A stretch of DNA of 64,000 bases. It comes from CAZAPG01 sp964486935. Its GTDB lineage: Bacteria; Chloroflexota; Anaerolineae; 4572-78; J111. Below are positions 1 to 8,435 of this stretch, piece by piece. A model generated the notes under the pieces. It ran no database searches, was not told the origin of the DNA, and saw nothing but the letters and a program-made list of their open reading frames with translations. Position numbers and translations under genes: made by a program. Numbering within the stretch: the first letter of the stretch is position 1; each line of letters begins with the position of its first letter. Where the stretch lies: contig CAZAPG010000004.1 in NCBI GenBank assembly GCA_964486935.1, forward strand, positions 62,001 to 126,000. Direction: 5' to 3'.

Positions 1-1
1 C

Positions 2-316
2 GTGCAAGCTAAAGACAAAGAATACAAAAAGGTTGCTTTTATGCCGTTTTTTAACAAAGAGCAACTTCGAACCTATTTTCACGAACCGCACAAATTTATG
101 GGTCAGGGTCGCTGTGTGGTTAATTGGTTTATCGCCCAAATTATTGCCGATGGTGACGTGATCCCTTACACACGCTGTTATCATATTCCTCTCGGCAATA
201 TCAATCAGCAGTCTTTTATGGAAATTTGGAATGGTGAAAAAGCCCAAGCCTGGCGCCAGGATTTACGCAAATACCGGCGTTTTCCGGCTTGTACTCGCTG
301 TGACCAGGTCTACTAG
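2..316 (+). CDS. C-terminal fragment of a radical SAM protein with SPASM-like domain (5' end outside window)
   Basis: The frame is open from the window edge, so the true start lies upstream and the GTG at base 2 is incidental. The 104 visible residues contain C..N..I...GDVIPYTRCY, then an N-I-N-x-x-S-F-x-E-I-W-N segment and a final C-T-R-C pair. This is the pattern of SPASM or twitch auxiliary Fe-S domains at the C-terminus of radical SAM enzymes. The substrate cannot be read from this piece. Its position before methyltransferase and sugar genes suggests a role in the surface-glycan locus, which is inference. Confidence 0.6.
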   Translation: MQAKDKEYKKVAFMPFFNKEQLRTYFHEPHKFMGQGRCVVNWFIAQIIADGDVIPYTRCYHIPLGNINQQSFMEIWNGEKAQAWRQDLRKYRRFPACTRCDQVY

Positions 317-404
317 GATAATATTCAGCTTGATTTATGAAATCAGAACAATGTTTTGTCGTGTGTCCAGGCGAAGATGGCGTTCAATATTGCTTACAAA
401 TCTA

Positions 405-556
405 TTTAAATAGGAGTTACGCACTTAAAGACCTGACAGGTTTTTTAGGATAGATTTAACCGAAATTGACCTTCTCATCTGGCGATTTTCAAAAAAATTC
501 AACGTTATGAAAACCTGTCAGGTCTTATCATCGCCAACTGCGTAAGTCCTATTAAA
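405..556. mobile_element. MITE-like element with nested inverted repeats
   Basis: The outer arms TAGGAGTTACGCA (411-423) and TGCGTAAGTCCTA (539-551) are inverted copies with one mismatch. Inside them, GACCTGACAGGTTTT (430-444) and AAAACCTGTCAGGTC (510-524) form a perfect 15-bp inverted pair. TTAA-containing AT-rich bases flank both ends and could be a short target duplication. No ORF fits inside. The structure is that of a non-autonomous miniature transposable element. It fills most of the 317-578 gap. Confidence 0.6.
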
Positions 557-578
557 TATAAACCCTACACGTTGAGTT

Positions 579-1286
579 ATGTTTTGGAAAAAGGCTCGCA
601 AGAAGTACGGTCATCTTACTTCGGAAGATGAAGATATTAGGAAGTTTATTCAACTGTCCCCTCAATTTCAAAAAGAGAGTTACCTGGGCTTAGTTGGTCA
701 AATTCAGGATATTGGTCATCGCTGGGTTGCTCAACATACAACTGCCGGACCAGTCTTGGAAATAGGCTTTGGAGCAGGTCGGCATCGTCTATTTTATCAA
801 AGACCGCTTGAAGAATATTTTGTATCTGAATACTCCACCTGGCACTTTCGCCCCGATACCCGTCTGGATTGCCATGAGCGAGGTGTGTGTTGCGATGCCC
901 AAAAGTTGCCTTATCAAAACTCTTTCTTTCAGACCGTTATTTCTATCTATAATCTGGAACACATTGCCGATTTGAATAGCGTTTTTAGCGAAGTCCATCG
1001 AGTTCTTAAGCCTATTGGCCGCTTTCTTATAGCTTTACCGTGCGAAGGGGGTTTTTTATGGAATATAGGACGCGAATTGACAACACGACGGCAATTTAAG
1101 AAGCAATACGGCATAAATTATGATAAAGTTATAGGTTATGAACATGTCTGGGATTTTGCAGGGGTATTTGGCCAAATCAAGCAAAGCGAATTATTTTTAA
1201 TTAAAAAATTGCAAATGTTTCCATTTCTTGTACCAAGTCATCATTTAAATTTGATTGGTTGCATTGAATGTACAGTGAAGAAATAA
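579..1286 (+). CDS. Class I SAM-dependent methyltransferase
   Basis: The 235-residue protein carries the SAM-binding motif I VLEIGFGAG near residue 62. An acidic/D-A-Q-K-L-P-Y segment follows, then NLEHI and VHRVLKPIGRFLIALP, which are the post-I, motif II and motif III hallmarks of Methyltransf_11 enzymes. It starts at ATG 579 after the MITE and overlaps the next gene by 19 bases, so the two are probably co-transcribed. It sits in a nucleotide-sugar and glycan locus, so a sugar or lipid-linked substrate is plausible but not shown. Confidence 0.8.
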   Translation: MFWKKARKKYGHLTSEDEDIRKFIQLSPQFQKESYLGLVGQIQDIGHRWVAQHTTAGPVLEIGFGAGRHRLFYQRPLEEYFVSEYSTWHFRPDTRLDCHERGVCCDAQKLPYQNSFFQTVISIYNLEHIADLNSVFSEVHRVLKPIGRFLIALPCEGGFLWNIGRELTTRRQFKKQYGINYDKVIGYEHVWDFAGVFGQIKQSELFLIKKLQMFPFLVPSHHLNLIGCIECTVKK

Positions 1287-1849
1287 AGAGAGATAAAACG
1301 AGGTGTCAAATTAGTATCTCAGTTGATGTTGATACACTGCGTTACTATGCCAATTTTGCGCCAAATGGTCACATTAATGCTGATCCAACTCTATCTTATA
1401 CTATGCCTCAGTTGCTGGGGTTGTTTGAGGAATTAAATATTCGAGCTACACTATTTGTAATCGGTGAAACGGTTGTTGAACACCCTGGCTTATGGCGGCA
1501 AGCGGCTGAAGCTGGACACGAACTGGCCAGTCATTCTTATACACATCCGCAGGCATTTCATCAGCTTACATCTGATCAGAAGCGTAGAGAAATTTTAGAG
1601 TCCAAAAAAATAATTGAAGATTGTATTGGGCAATCAGTTATCGGTTTTCGAGCTCCGGCTTATAATATTGATCTTGAAGTTTTAAATCTATTGTTAGAAT
1701 CTGGCTATCATTATGATAGTTCATTTTTCCCGGGTTGGTACGTACCGCTTAGTAAGCTAGTTACCCGGTTGTTAAGCCCTACATATCAGCTTGTACAAGA
1801 AGTGGGAGATATAATTTTGTTACGAGAGGTGAATGCTGAACAAACGTAA
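1268..1849 (+). CDS. Polysaccharide deacetylase (NodB-type) family protein, short; ArnD-like candidate
   Basis: NodB homology is seen in three places: SVDVDTLRYY at the N-terminus (metal-binding D of motif 1; compare IDVDTFR in ArnD), SHSYTH (motif 2 H-x3-H) and FRAPAYN (motif 3). At 193 residues it is roughly two thirds of the usual length, and the reading frame ends soon after motif 3, so C-terminal motifs 4 and 5 are not evident. It overlaps the methyltransferase upstream and the formyltransferase downstream by 17 bases. With those neighbours it could deformylate or deacetylate a lipid-linked amino sugar. A frameshift near the 3' end is possible. Confidence 0.7.
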   Translation: MYSEEIKRDKTRCQISISVDVDTLRYYANFAPNGHINADPTLSYTMPQLLGLFEELNIRATLFVIGETVVEHPGLWRQAAEAGHELASHSYTHPQAFHQLTSDQKRREILESKKIIEDCIGQSVIGFRAPAYNIDLEVLNLLLESGYHYDSSFFPGWYVPLSKLVTRLLSPTYQLVQEVGDIILLREVNAEQT

Positions 1850-2603
1850 ATTATACATTCTAGCACGCGATGAGGATGTTTTTCACCCTGCTCTATTTAA
1901 CACCATTTTGTCAACTCAACCAGACAATTATACCGTATTAGGGGCAGCCATTGTTAAGAACCGTGAAACCCTGTTTCACTCAATACGTCACGTTTTGCGG
2001 ATGGGGGGCTTGATTGATTTAATCAAGTTAGTTAGGCGGGTCATAATAAGCCGCCTTCGCTTAATGATACAAGGTTCACCTCTGGTAAGTGTACGGCGTA
2101 TTTTTACTTACTATAATGTAACTATGGAATATATTAACTCGCCCAACGATGCCATATTTCTAGACAGTTTGTCTCATCGTCAACCTGATGTTATTCTTTG
2201 TACCGTTCCTAATATCCTCAAATCTCGTATTCTTGATTTGCCAACTCTGGGCTGTGTTAATCGTCATGCTGGGCGGTCGCCTAATTATCGTGGAGTTGAG
2301 CCAGTATTTCAAGCTTTACGTAAAAATGAAACACATGTGGTCATTACTTACCATAAAATGGCTCTCAAAATTGACTCCGGGCTAGTTCTTTGGGAACATC
2401 AAGAACCAGTTAGAGAGGGTGATACCGTTTATACTTTGTATCAACGACTCTTTGCAGCCTCAGATCGAGGTTTTTGGCAGGCAATAGATAACTTGGAAAA
2501 AGGTGAAGGACGCTCTGTTAACCTTAATGAAGGTGTTTATTTCAGTTGGCCAACCAAAGAGCAGATCATGGAATTTCGCCGTCAGGGCCGGCGTTATATA
2601 TAA
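1833..2603 (+). CDS. Formyltransferase-fold protein (sugar N-formyltransferase / ArnA-N-like)
   Basis: This 256-residue protein has the formyl-transferase signature around CVNRHAGRSPNYRGVEP, which matches the N-x-H-x-S-x-x-P-x-Y-R-G loop carrying the catalytic Asn and His. IDSGLVLWE follows, matching the D-x-G-x-I motif. The protein is far too short to be a complete methionyl-tRNA formyltransferase with its C-terminal domain, so a small-molecule substrate such as a UDP-amino sugar is more likely. It is translationally coupled to the deacetylase upstream and followed 15 bases later by an ArnE-like gene. Both neighbours support amino-sugar formylation. Confidence 0.75.
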   Translation: MLNKRKLYILARDEDVFHPALFNTILSTQPDNYTVLGAAIVKNRETLFHSIRHVLRMGGLIDLIKLVRRVIISRLRLMIQGSPLVSVRRIFTYYNVTMEYINSPNDAIFLDSLSHRQPDVILCTVPNILKSRILDLPTLGCVNRHAGRSPNYRGVEPVFQALRKNETHVVITYHKMALKIDSGLVLWEHQEPVREGDTVYTLYQRLFAASDRGFWQAIDNLEKGEGRSVNLNEGVYFSWPTKEQIMEFRRQGRRYI

Positions 2604-2618
2604 GGTGCAGGATGAGCT

Positions 2619-2990
2619 ATGAATAAAGCAGTAATTTTGGTGTTTCTCAGTGTTACAATTGGCATAATTGGTCAATACTGTATAAAAGCAGCTATGCTTA
2701 AACTAGGACCTTTAGCATTTAGCACGCCAAATGATATAATCATTGGCGGCTGGCAGATTATGAAACAACCTTTAATTTGGATAGCTTTGCCTCTGTATGG
2801 AGCCGGTTTTGTAATTTGGGCTTTAGCTCTATCGCAATTAGAGTTAAGTTATGCTTATCCTCTTCTTTCTATTAGCTATATTTTGGTAGCCTTTATAGCG
2901 TTGATTTTCTTTAATGAGCCAATCTCACTTACGCGCTGGGCTGGTATTATTACTATAATAATAGGTATTGTATTGATTGGACATAGTTAA
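2619..2990 (+). CDS. EamA/SMR-type small membrane protein, ArnE/ArnF-like flippase subunit
   Basis: The 123-residue protein has four hydrophobic segments, at about residues 5-24, 45-68, 75-95 and 103-121. It contains the ALSQLELSYAYPLLSISY region typical of the EamA half-transporters that include ArnE and ArnF. Those proteins flip undecaprenyl-phosphate-linked aminoarabinose across the inner membrane. ArnE and ArnF act as a pair, but only one subunit is present here, so it may homodimerise. The context (formyltransferase and NodB deacetylase) argues for a lipid-linked amino sugar rather than drug efflux. Confidence 0.7.
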   Translation: MNKAVILVFLSVTIGIIGQYCIKAAMLKLGPLAFSTPNDIIIGGWQIMKQPLIWIALPLYGAGFVIWALALSQLELSYAYPLLSISYILVAFIALIFFNEPISLTRWAGIITIIIGIVLIGHS

Positions 2991-3054
2991 TTCTTCTAAA
3001 CGATAAATAATTGCCACTGTTTACCAAATTCGATACTTTGAAAGGGGTAAATTA

Positions 3055-3996
3055 ATGAAAATTCTCATCACCGGCGGAGCCGGCTTCATCGGCTCTCACA
3101 TTGCGGATTGTTTGATTAACCGTGGGGATAAAGTTCTCTCTATTGACAACTATGCCACCGGCCGCCGCGATAATTTGACCGCGCACAAAAATTTAACCAT
3201 TGTTGAAGGCACCATTGCCGACGCAAATCTTGTTAATGACGTATTTGACGATTTCCAGCCCGATATTGTTATCCACGCGGCGGCTTCTTACAAAGACCCC
3301 AACAATTGGGCCGAGGACTCAAGAACCAATGTAACCGGCTCGGCCATTGTAACCCAGGCGGCGCAACGAGTCGGCGCGAAACGATTAATCTATTTTCAAA
3401 CGGCCCTATGCTATGGCCTGAAACCGCTGGAGCAGCCGATTACCCTCAACCACCCTATCCTTTCGCAGGGCAGTAGTTATGCCATTAGCAAAACGGCCGG
3501 CGAGCAGTATATTGAATTAAGCGGAATCGATTATATTTCGTTTCGGCTGGCCAATGCTTATGGGCCGCGCAATTTGAGCGGCCCGCTGCCCACCTTTTTC
3601 CATCGCCTGACCAGTAATAAACCCTGCTTTGTCATGAATACCCGCCGGGATTTTATTTACGTTAGCGATCTGGTGGATGTTGTTATGAAAGCGATTGATG
3701 GGCAGGGAGAGCGCGGCGCGTATCATATCTCCTCCGGCTCCGATTACTCCATCAAAGAACTGTTTGATGCCACGGTAAAAGCCTTACAGATTGAGTTAGA
3801 ACAAGACGTGGAAGTGCGCGAGCGCAATCCCGACGATGCTTACACCATTCTGCTGGACCCATCAAAAACAAATAAAGATTTCAATTGGAAAGTCACCACC
3901 CCCCTTGAAACCGGCGTGCAGGCTGCTATCGAGTGGTACAAACAATATGGTATCACTCAAACCTATACGCACCTTAAATTAGAAGACAAAAAATAG
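3055..3996 (+). CDS. NAD-dependent epimerase/dehydratase (extended SDR)
   Basis: The 313-residue protein has an N-terminal Rossmann motif GGAGFIGSH, a Y-A-I-S-K catalytic Y-x3-K near residue 142 and RDFIYVSDLV toward the C-terminus. These are standard for UDP-glucose 4-epimerase or dTDP-glucose dehydratase-like enzymes. GAAAGGGG precedes ATG 3055. It supplies a nucleotide sugar to the surrounding polysaccharide locus; the exact sugar is not predictable. Composition returns to the window's GC-rich style at this gene, after the AT-richer block upstream. Confidence 0.85.
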   Translation: MKILITGGAGFIGSHIADCLINRGDKVLSIDNYATGRRDNLTAHKNLTIVEGTIADANLVNDVFDDFQPDIVIHAAASYKDPNNWAEDSRTNVTGSAIVTQAAQRVGAKRLIYFQTALCYGLKPLEQPITLNHPILSQGSSYAISKTAGEQYIELSGIDYISFRLANAYGPRNLSGPLPTFFHRLTSNKPCFVMNTRRDFIYVSDLVDVVMKAIDGQGERGAYHISSGSDYSIKELFDATVKALQIELEQDVEVRERNPDDAYTILLDPSKTNKDFNWKVTTPLETGVQAAIEWYKQYGITQTYTHLKLEDKK

Positions 3997-4059
3997 CAGT
4001 TTGATGATAGCTTGCTACATCCTCAAATCTGACTCGTTTGATACTACCTGGAGTATTCC

Positions 4060-5151
4060 GTGAAAGAATTTACCAACCAAAAAATTTTAGTAGTGGGGGG
4101 AGCCGGCTTTGTCGGCAGTAATCTGGTTAAAACCCTGCTCCAATCAGAACCCCGCCAGATAGTAATTGTTGACAACCTGCTTTCCGCCGAGCGGGTCAAC
4201 CTGCCGGACCATCCGGCTGTTACCTTTGTTGAAGGCTCTATAACCGATGATGAAATCCTGGCAGCCCTTCCCGCCGGCCTGGATTACGTTTTTCACCTGT
4301 CCACCTACCACGGCAATCAAAGCTCTATGCACAACCCCCTGGCCGACCACGAAAACAACACCCTGACGACCCTGAAGCTTTACGAAACCATTAAAGATTT
4401 CAAACAGCTAAAAAAAGTGGTCTATTCCTCGGCGGGCTGTACGGTGGCGGAAAAAACCTTTGACCAGGCCGAGGCCACCCAGGAAGACGCCCCGGTTTCC
4501 CTCTATCTGGACAGCCCTTACCAAATCTCCAAAATCATTGGCGAATTTTACTCAAACTACTACTATATGCGCCATGAATTGCCGGTGGTCAAGGCGCGAT
4601 TTCAAAACGTGTACGGCCCCGGCGAAATTTTGGGGGCCGGCCGGTGGCGCGGTACGCCGGCGACCATCTGGCGTAATGTGACCCCCACATTTATTTATCG
4701 GGCTATCAAACAGATGCCCTTAACCGTTGAGAATGGCGGTATTGCCACCCGCGATTTTATTTACGTGGATGATATTGTAAACGGGCTAATGTTGTGCGCT
4801 ATCAAAGGCGAAGCCGGCGGCGTGTATAACCTGGCCAGCGGGGTCGAAACCTCTATTCTGGAATTGGCCAATCTTATCAACGAGTTAACTCAAAACCCAA
4901 CGCCCGTTGATTTTCGTCCGGCCCGCGATTGGGACCACTCCGGCAAGCGGTTTGGCAGCACCGAAAAAGCCAAACGCGCGCTGGGCTTTGAAGCTAAAAT
5001 GCCTCTGAAGGATGGGTTGGCTCAAACCATTGGGTGGACGCGTCAAAATCTGCCTCTAATTGAAAGCTGCATCAAAAAGCATCAGGCCCATTTGCCAGAA
5101 GAGTTGCGTATGGTAATCTTTGGCCAGCCGGACAAGATAACGTCAGCGTAA
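4060..5151 (+). CDS. NAD-dependent epimerase/dehydratase (extended SDR), second paralog
   Basis: The 363-residue protein starts at GTG 4060. It shows GGAGFVGSNL at the N-terminus, a Y-Q-I-S-K catalytic motif and RDFIYVDDIV, again the extended-SDR nucleotide-sugar family. It resembles UDP-glucuronate decarboxylase or 4-epimerase types, but substrate residues are not diagnostic. It lies 63 bases after the first epimerase on the same strand and is followed by a strong hairpin terminator, so the two epimerases probably close a transcription unit. Confidence 0.82.
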   Translation: MKEFTNQKILVVGGAGFVGSNLVKTLLQSEPRQIVIVDNLLSAERVNLPDHPAVTFVEGSITDDEILAALPAGLDYVFHLSTYHGNQSSMHNPLADHENNTLTTLKLYETIKDFKQLKKVVYSSAGCTVAEKTFDQAEATQEDAPVSLYLDSPYQISKIIGEFYSNYYYMRHELPVVKARFQNVYGPGEILGAGRWRGTPATIWRNVTPTFIYRAIKQMPLTVENGGIATRDFIYVDDIVNGLMLCAIKGEAGGVYNLASGVETSILELANLINELTQNPTPVDFRPARDWDHSGKRFGSTEKAKRALGFEAKMPLKDGLAQTIGWTRQNLPLIESCIKKHQAHLPEELRMVIFGQPDKITSA

Positions 5152-5193
5152 CCGGGCTAAATAGCCGAATGATGATTAAAACAGTAAAATGTT

Positions 5194-5250
5194 CGAGACC
5201 CTGCCGATTGATTATTGGTAATCCTGGTCGGTCGGGTCTCGATTTTATTT
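5194..5250 (+). terminator. Rho-independent terminator after the epimerase pair
   Basis: CGAGACCC (5194-5201) pairs with GGGTCTCG (5234-5241). Further partial pairing (CCGA/TCGG) occurs inside, and ATTTTATTT follows on the + strand. Confidence 0.7.
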
Positions 5251-5275
5251 GTAAGGCCAACTCGCACTATCTATA

Positions 5276-6460
5276 ATGAAAAAGTCCATCTGCATTATTT
5301 CATTCAGCGCCGTCAGCCGCGATGCCCGCGTTTTGCGCCAAATTAAATACCTTGCGCCACATTATCATTTAACCGTAATTGGGTATGGAAATCCCCCTTT
5401 GGAGTGGCAAAATGTCCCCAATATTCAGTGGATGTCCATCATGTCACTTGACAATAAACTGTTGGCCAAACTGGTTGGGTTGGCGGCTCTGGCGCTTGGT
5501 AAATTAATGCCCATTTTATATAGATATTGGTATTGGCGTAAGCCCGAACACGCCGATGCTTTGCAAAAGGCAATTTCAAGCGGATGTGATGCCTTTCATG
5601 CCAATGACTGGGAAGCGCTGTTCATTGCCGTTGAAGCGGCTCGTCGTCAGGGGGGAGCGGTTGTATTTGATGCCCACGAGTACGGCCCGCTTGAGTTTGA
5701 GAGTGTCTGGTTTTGGCGATTATTGCACTCATCTGCTATCCGATATTTGCTGCATCAATATATTTCAAATGTCGACATTTCCATTACCGTAGCTCCTTCT
5801 CTGGCCCAAAGATATAAACAAGAGTTTCAATTAGAGCCAATGGTTGTTTTAAATACGCCTGATTATATTGAAGTGCCTGCCAGACCTGTCAACCCTGATA
5901 ATATTAAACTTGTCCATCACGGTGTCGCCAATCGAGACCGTCGTTTGGAAGCAATGATAGAAGCTCTGGCTCTGTCAGATACCCGCTTTGAGCTGCATTT
6001 TATGCTTGTGGAAAATGACCCCCAATACGTTTATTCCCTTCAACAACTTGCCTGGCGCCTGGCCCCGAAACGGGTTACATTTCATCCACCCATTGCGCCC
6101 CAAGAAATTGTGCCGCAAATTTCCAGATATGACATCGGCTTTTGCCTGTTGCCTCCCACCACCTATAACCTTAAAGTATCGTTGCCCAATAAATTTTTCG
6201 ATTTTATTGTGGCCGGTTTGGCGGTATGCGTTGGCCCATCGCCGGAAATGGCAAAAATTACGCGTCAATATAAAATAGGCTGTGTGGCTCCAGGTTTTGA
6301 GCCTGCGGATGTGGCTAAAACATTGAATGAGTTGACCGCCGGTCAGATAGCAAAAATGCGTCAGGCGGCGCTAAATGCCGCTAAACAATTTAACGCCGGC
6401 CAGGAAATGAAAAAAGTAGTTGATATTTACCAGCAACTCTTTGCAGGAGACACTACCTGA
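5276..6460 (+). CDS. Glycosyltransferase, GT4-like (GT-B fold)
   Basis: The 394-residue protein has an N-terminal Rossmann half (MKKSICIISFSAVSRDARVL, then CDAFHANDWEAL and VVFDAHEYGP). The C-terminal half has VSLPNKFFDFIVAGLAVCVG, the nucleotide-sugar-binding region of GT4-type transferases with its conserved acidic/Lys-Phe-F pattern. It ends at TGA 6458-6460, sharing one base with the asparagine synthase start, which signals translational coupling. It probably adds a sugar to the repeat unit of the exopolysaccharide. Donor and linkage are unknown. Confidence 0.78.
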   Translation: MKKSICIISFSAVSRDARVLRQIKYLAPHYHLTVIGYGNPPLEWQNVPNIQWMSIMSLDNKLLAKLVGLAALALGKLMPILYRYWYWRKPEHADALQKAISSGCDAFHANDWEALFIAVEAARRQGGAVVFDAHEYGPLEFESVWFWRLLHSSAIRYLLHQYISNVDISITVAPSLAQRYKQEFQLEPMVVLNTPDYIEVPARPVNPDNIKLVHHGVANRDRRLEAMIEALALSDTRFELHFMLVENDPQYVYSLQQLAWRLAPKRVTFHPPIAPQEIVPQISRYDIGFCLLPPTTYNLKVSLPNKFFDFIVAGLAVCVGPSPEMAKITRQYKIGCVAPGFEPADVAKTLNELTAGQIAKMRQAALNAAKQFNAGQEMKKVVDIYQQLFAGDTT

Positions 6461-8430
6461 TGTGTGGAATATTTGGCGTCTGCCATTTTACGGGCCGGCC
6501 TGTTGACCCGGCCCTTGTTCAGCGGGCCACCACGGCCCTGCGCCATCGAGGCCCGGACGACGAGGGCTATCTTCTGGCCGACACCCAACATGGAAAATTT
6601 GTTCCCTGCGGCGGGCCAGATACAGACCGTCGTCTGAACCTGCCGGCCATAAGCAATTATCAAATGAATGGCTTTGACCTGGCCTTCGGTTTTCGGCGGC
6701 TGGCTATTTTAGATTTATCCCCGGCCGGCCACCAGCCCATGGCTACCCCCGATGGCCGTTTCTGGATGGTCTTTAACGGCGAAATTTACAACTACCTGGA
6801 ACTCAAACAAGAACTGGAATCGCTCGATTACGAGTTTCGCTCTCACTCGGATAGCGAAGTGCTTTTAACTGCCTACGCCCACTGGGGCAGCCAGGCCCTA
6901 AATCGTTTGGTGGGTATGTTTGCCTTAGCCATTTTTGACACCCAAAAACAAAAACTCTTTTTGGCGCGAGATTTTTTTGGCATCAAACCACTTTACTACA
7001 CTTTCTGGTCAGGCGGGTTTGCCTTTGCCTCGGAAATCAAGGCGCTTTTAGAATTGCCCCAGGTTAAACGGCAGGCCAATGCGCAAAGCGTCTATGATTA
7101 TTTGCGGTTTAGAACCACCGACCAGAGTGCAGAAACGCTTTTTACCGGCATCAACCAGTTACCGGCAGCCCATTATCTGGAGATCCCCTGGCGTGACCCG
7201 ATAGACAAAATTCAGCCCGCCCGCTACTGGCACATAGACCTTAATCAGCGCTGTACGCTGCCGCTTGCCGAGGCCACCGGGCAACTGCGCCGGCTATTTC
7301 TGGAAAATATCCAATTGCACCTTCGCAGCGATGTTCCTGTGGGAGCAGCGCTTTCGGGCGGAATTGACTCATCTTCCATTGTTATGGCCATGCGTCACCT
7401 TCAAGATAGCCAATTAAGCCTGCATACCTTTAGTTACATTGCCCAAAACCCCAAAATTAGCGAAGAGCGTTGGGTAGATATGGTGGGTGCTGCCTCGGAC
7501 GCGCAGGTTTTTAAGGTCAAATCTGCTCCGGAAGATTTGATTGCAGACCTAGAACATCTTATCTATCTTCAGGACGAGCCTTTTGGCAGCACCAGTATTT
7601 ACGCTCAATATCGGGTATTTAAGCTGGCTCACCATCACCAGATTAAAGTGATGCTGGATGGTCAGGGGGCCGACGAGATGCTGGGCGGATATCCGCTGTA
7701 TCTGGCCGCCCGATTAGCTTCTTTACTGCGGCATGGCCGGTGGAAGAGCGCCGTTGATTTTTTCAGTCAGGCTTCAACCCTGCCGGACTTGAACAAACTT
7801 ACCCTTTCCGGTGAAACCGCAAGGTTACTGCTGCCGGCTAATTTGCAAAGTTTTGCCCGGCAAATAACCGGGAATAGCATCTTTCCACCCTGGCTAAACG
7901 CCGACTGGTTTGCCCAATACGGTGTTAAAAAGACATTTCAGTGGAACGGTGGTAAAGAAGTTTTACGAACGCAGCTTCATCAAACTCTGGTGGAACTTAG
8001 TTTGCCGATGCTCCTTCGCTTTGAAGACCGCAACTCAATGGCCTTTTCTATTGAAAGCCGGGTTCCTTTTTTAACCCCAAAACTGGTATCATTTATTCTA
8101 TCCCTGCCCGAAGAGTATATTATTGCCCACGATGGAACTACCAAGGCCATCTTTCGGCAGGCAATGCGCGGCGTTGTCCCCGACCCAATCCTGAATCGAA
8201 AGGATAAAATCGGCTTTGCCACGCCCGAACAGGATTGGCTCACGGCGCTGCGTCCCTGGGTGGATGATTTGCTGCATCGTCACCCGGCCGATACCCCCGC
8301 GCTAAATAGAAAAATAGTGCAACTGGAGTGGCGCGCTGTTCTTGAAGGTCGCAAACCGTTTGATTTTCGCATTTGGCGCTGGATAAATTTCATTCAATGG
8401 GCCAAACAGTACAAGGTAAGTTTTGCCTGA
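6460..8430 (+). CDS. asnB: Asparagine synthase (glutamine-hydrolysing)
   Basis: The 656-residue protein begins MCGIFGV, so Cys2 is the N-terminal glutaminase nucleophile once Met is removed. The class II glutaminase motifs LRHRGPDDEG and FNGEIYNY follow. The C-terminal synthetase domain has the PP-loop LSGGIDSSSIV near residue 304. In glycan loci, AsnB-family enzymes often amidate sugars or peptides rather than make free asparagine, so a uronic-acid amidation role is possible here. It lies between two glycosyltransferase genes with 1-base overlap upstream and 5 bases downstream. Confidence 0.9.
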   Translation: MCGIFGVCHFTGRPVDPALVQRATTALRHRGPDDEGYLLADTQHGKFVPCGGPDTDRRLNLPAISNYQMNGFDLAFGFRRLAILDLSPAGHQPMATPDGRFWMVFNGEIYNYLELKQELESLDYEFRSHSDSEVLLTAYAHWGSQALNRLVGMFALAIFDTQKQKLFLARDFFGIKPLYYTFWSGGFAFASEIKALLELPQVKRQANAQSVYDYLRFRTTDQSAETLFTGINQLPAAHYLEIPWRDPIDKIQPARYWHIDLNQRCTLPLAEATGQLRRLFLENIQLHLRSDVPVGAALSGGIDSSSIVMAMRHLQDSQLSLHTFSYIAQNPKISEERWVDMVGAASDAQVFKVKSAPEDLIADLEHLIYLQDEPFGSTSIYAQYRVFKLAHHHQIKVMLDGQGADEMLGGYPLYLAARLASLLRHGRWKSAVDFFSQASTLPDLNKLTLSGETARLLLPANLQSFARQITGNSIFPPWLNADWFAQYGVKKTFQWNGGKEVLRTQLHQTLVELSLPMLLRFEDRNSMAFSIESRVPFLTPKLVSFILSLPEEYIIAHDGTTKAIFRQAMRGVVPDPILNRKDKIGFATPEQDWLTALRPWVDDLLHRHPADTPALNRKIVQLEWRAVLEGRKPFDFRIWRWINFIQWAKQYKVSFA

Positions 8431-8435
8431 AGATA

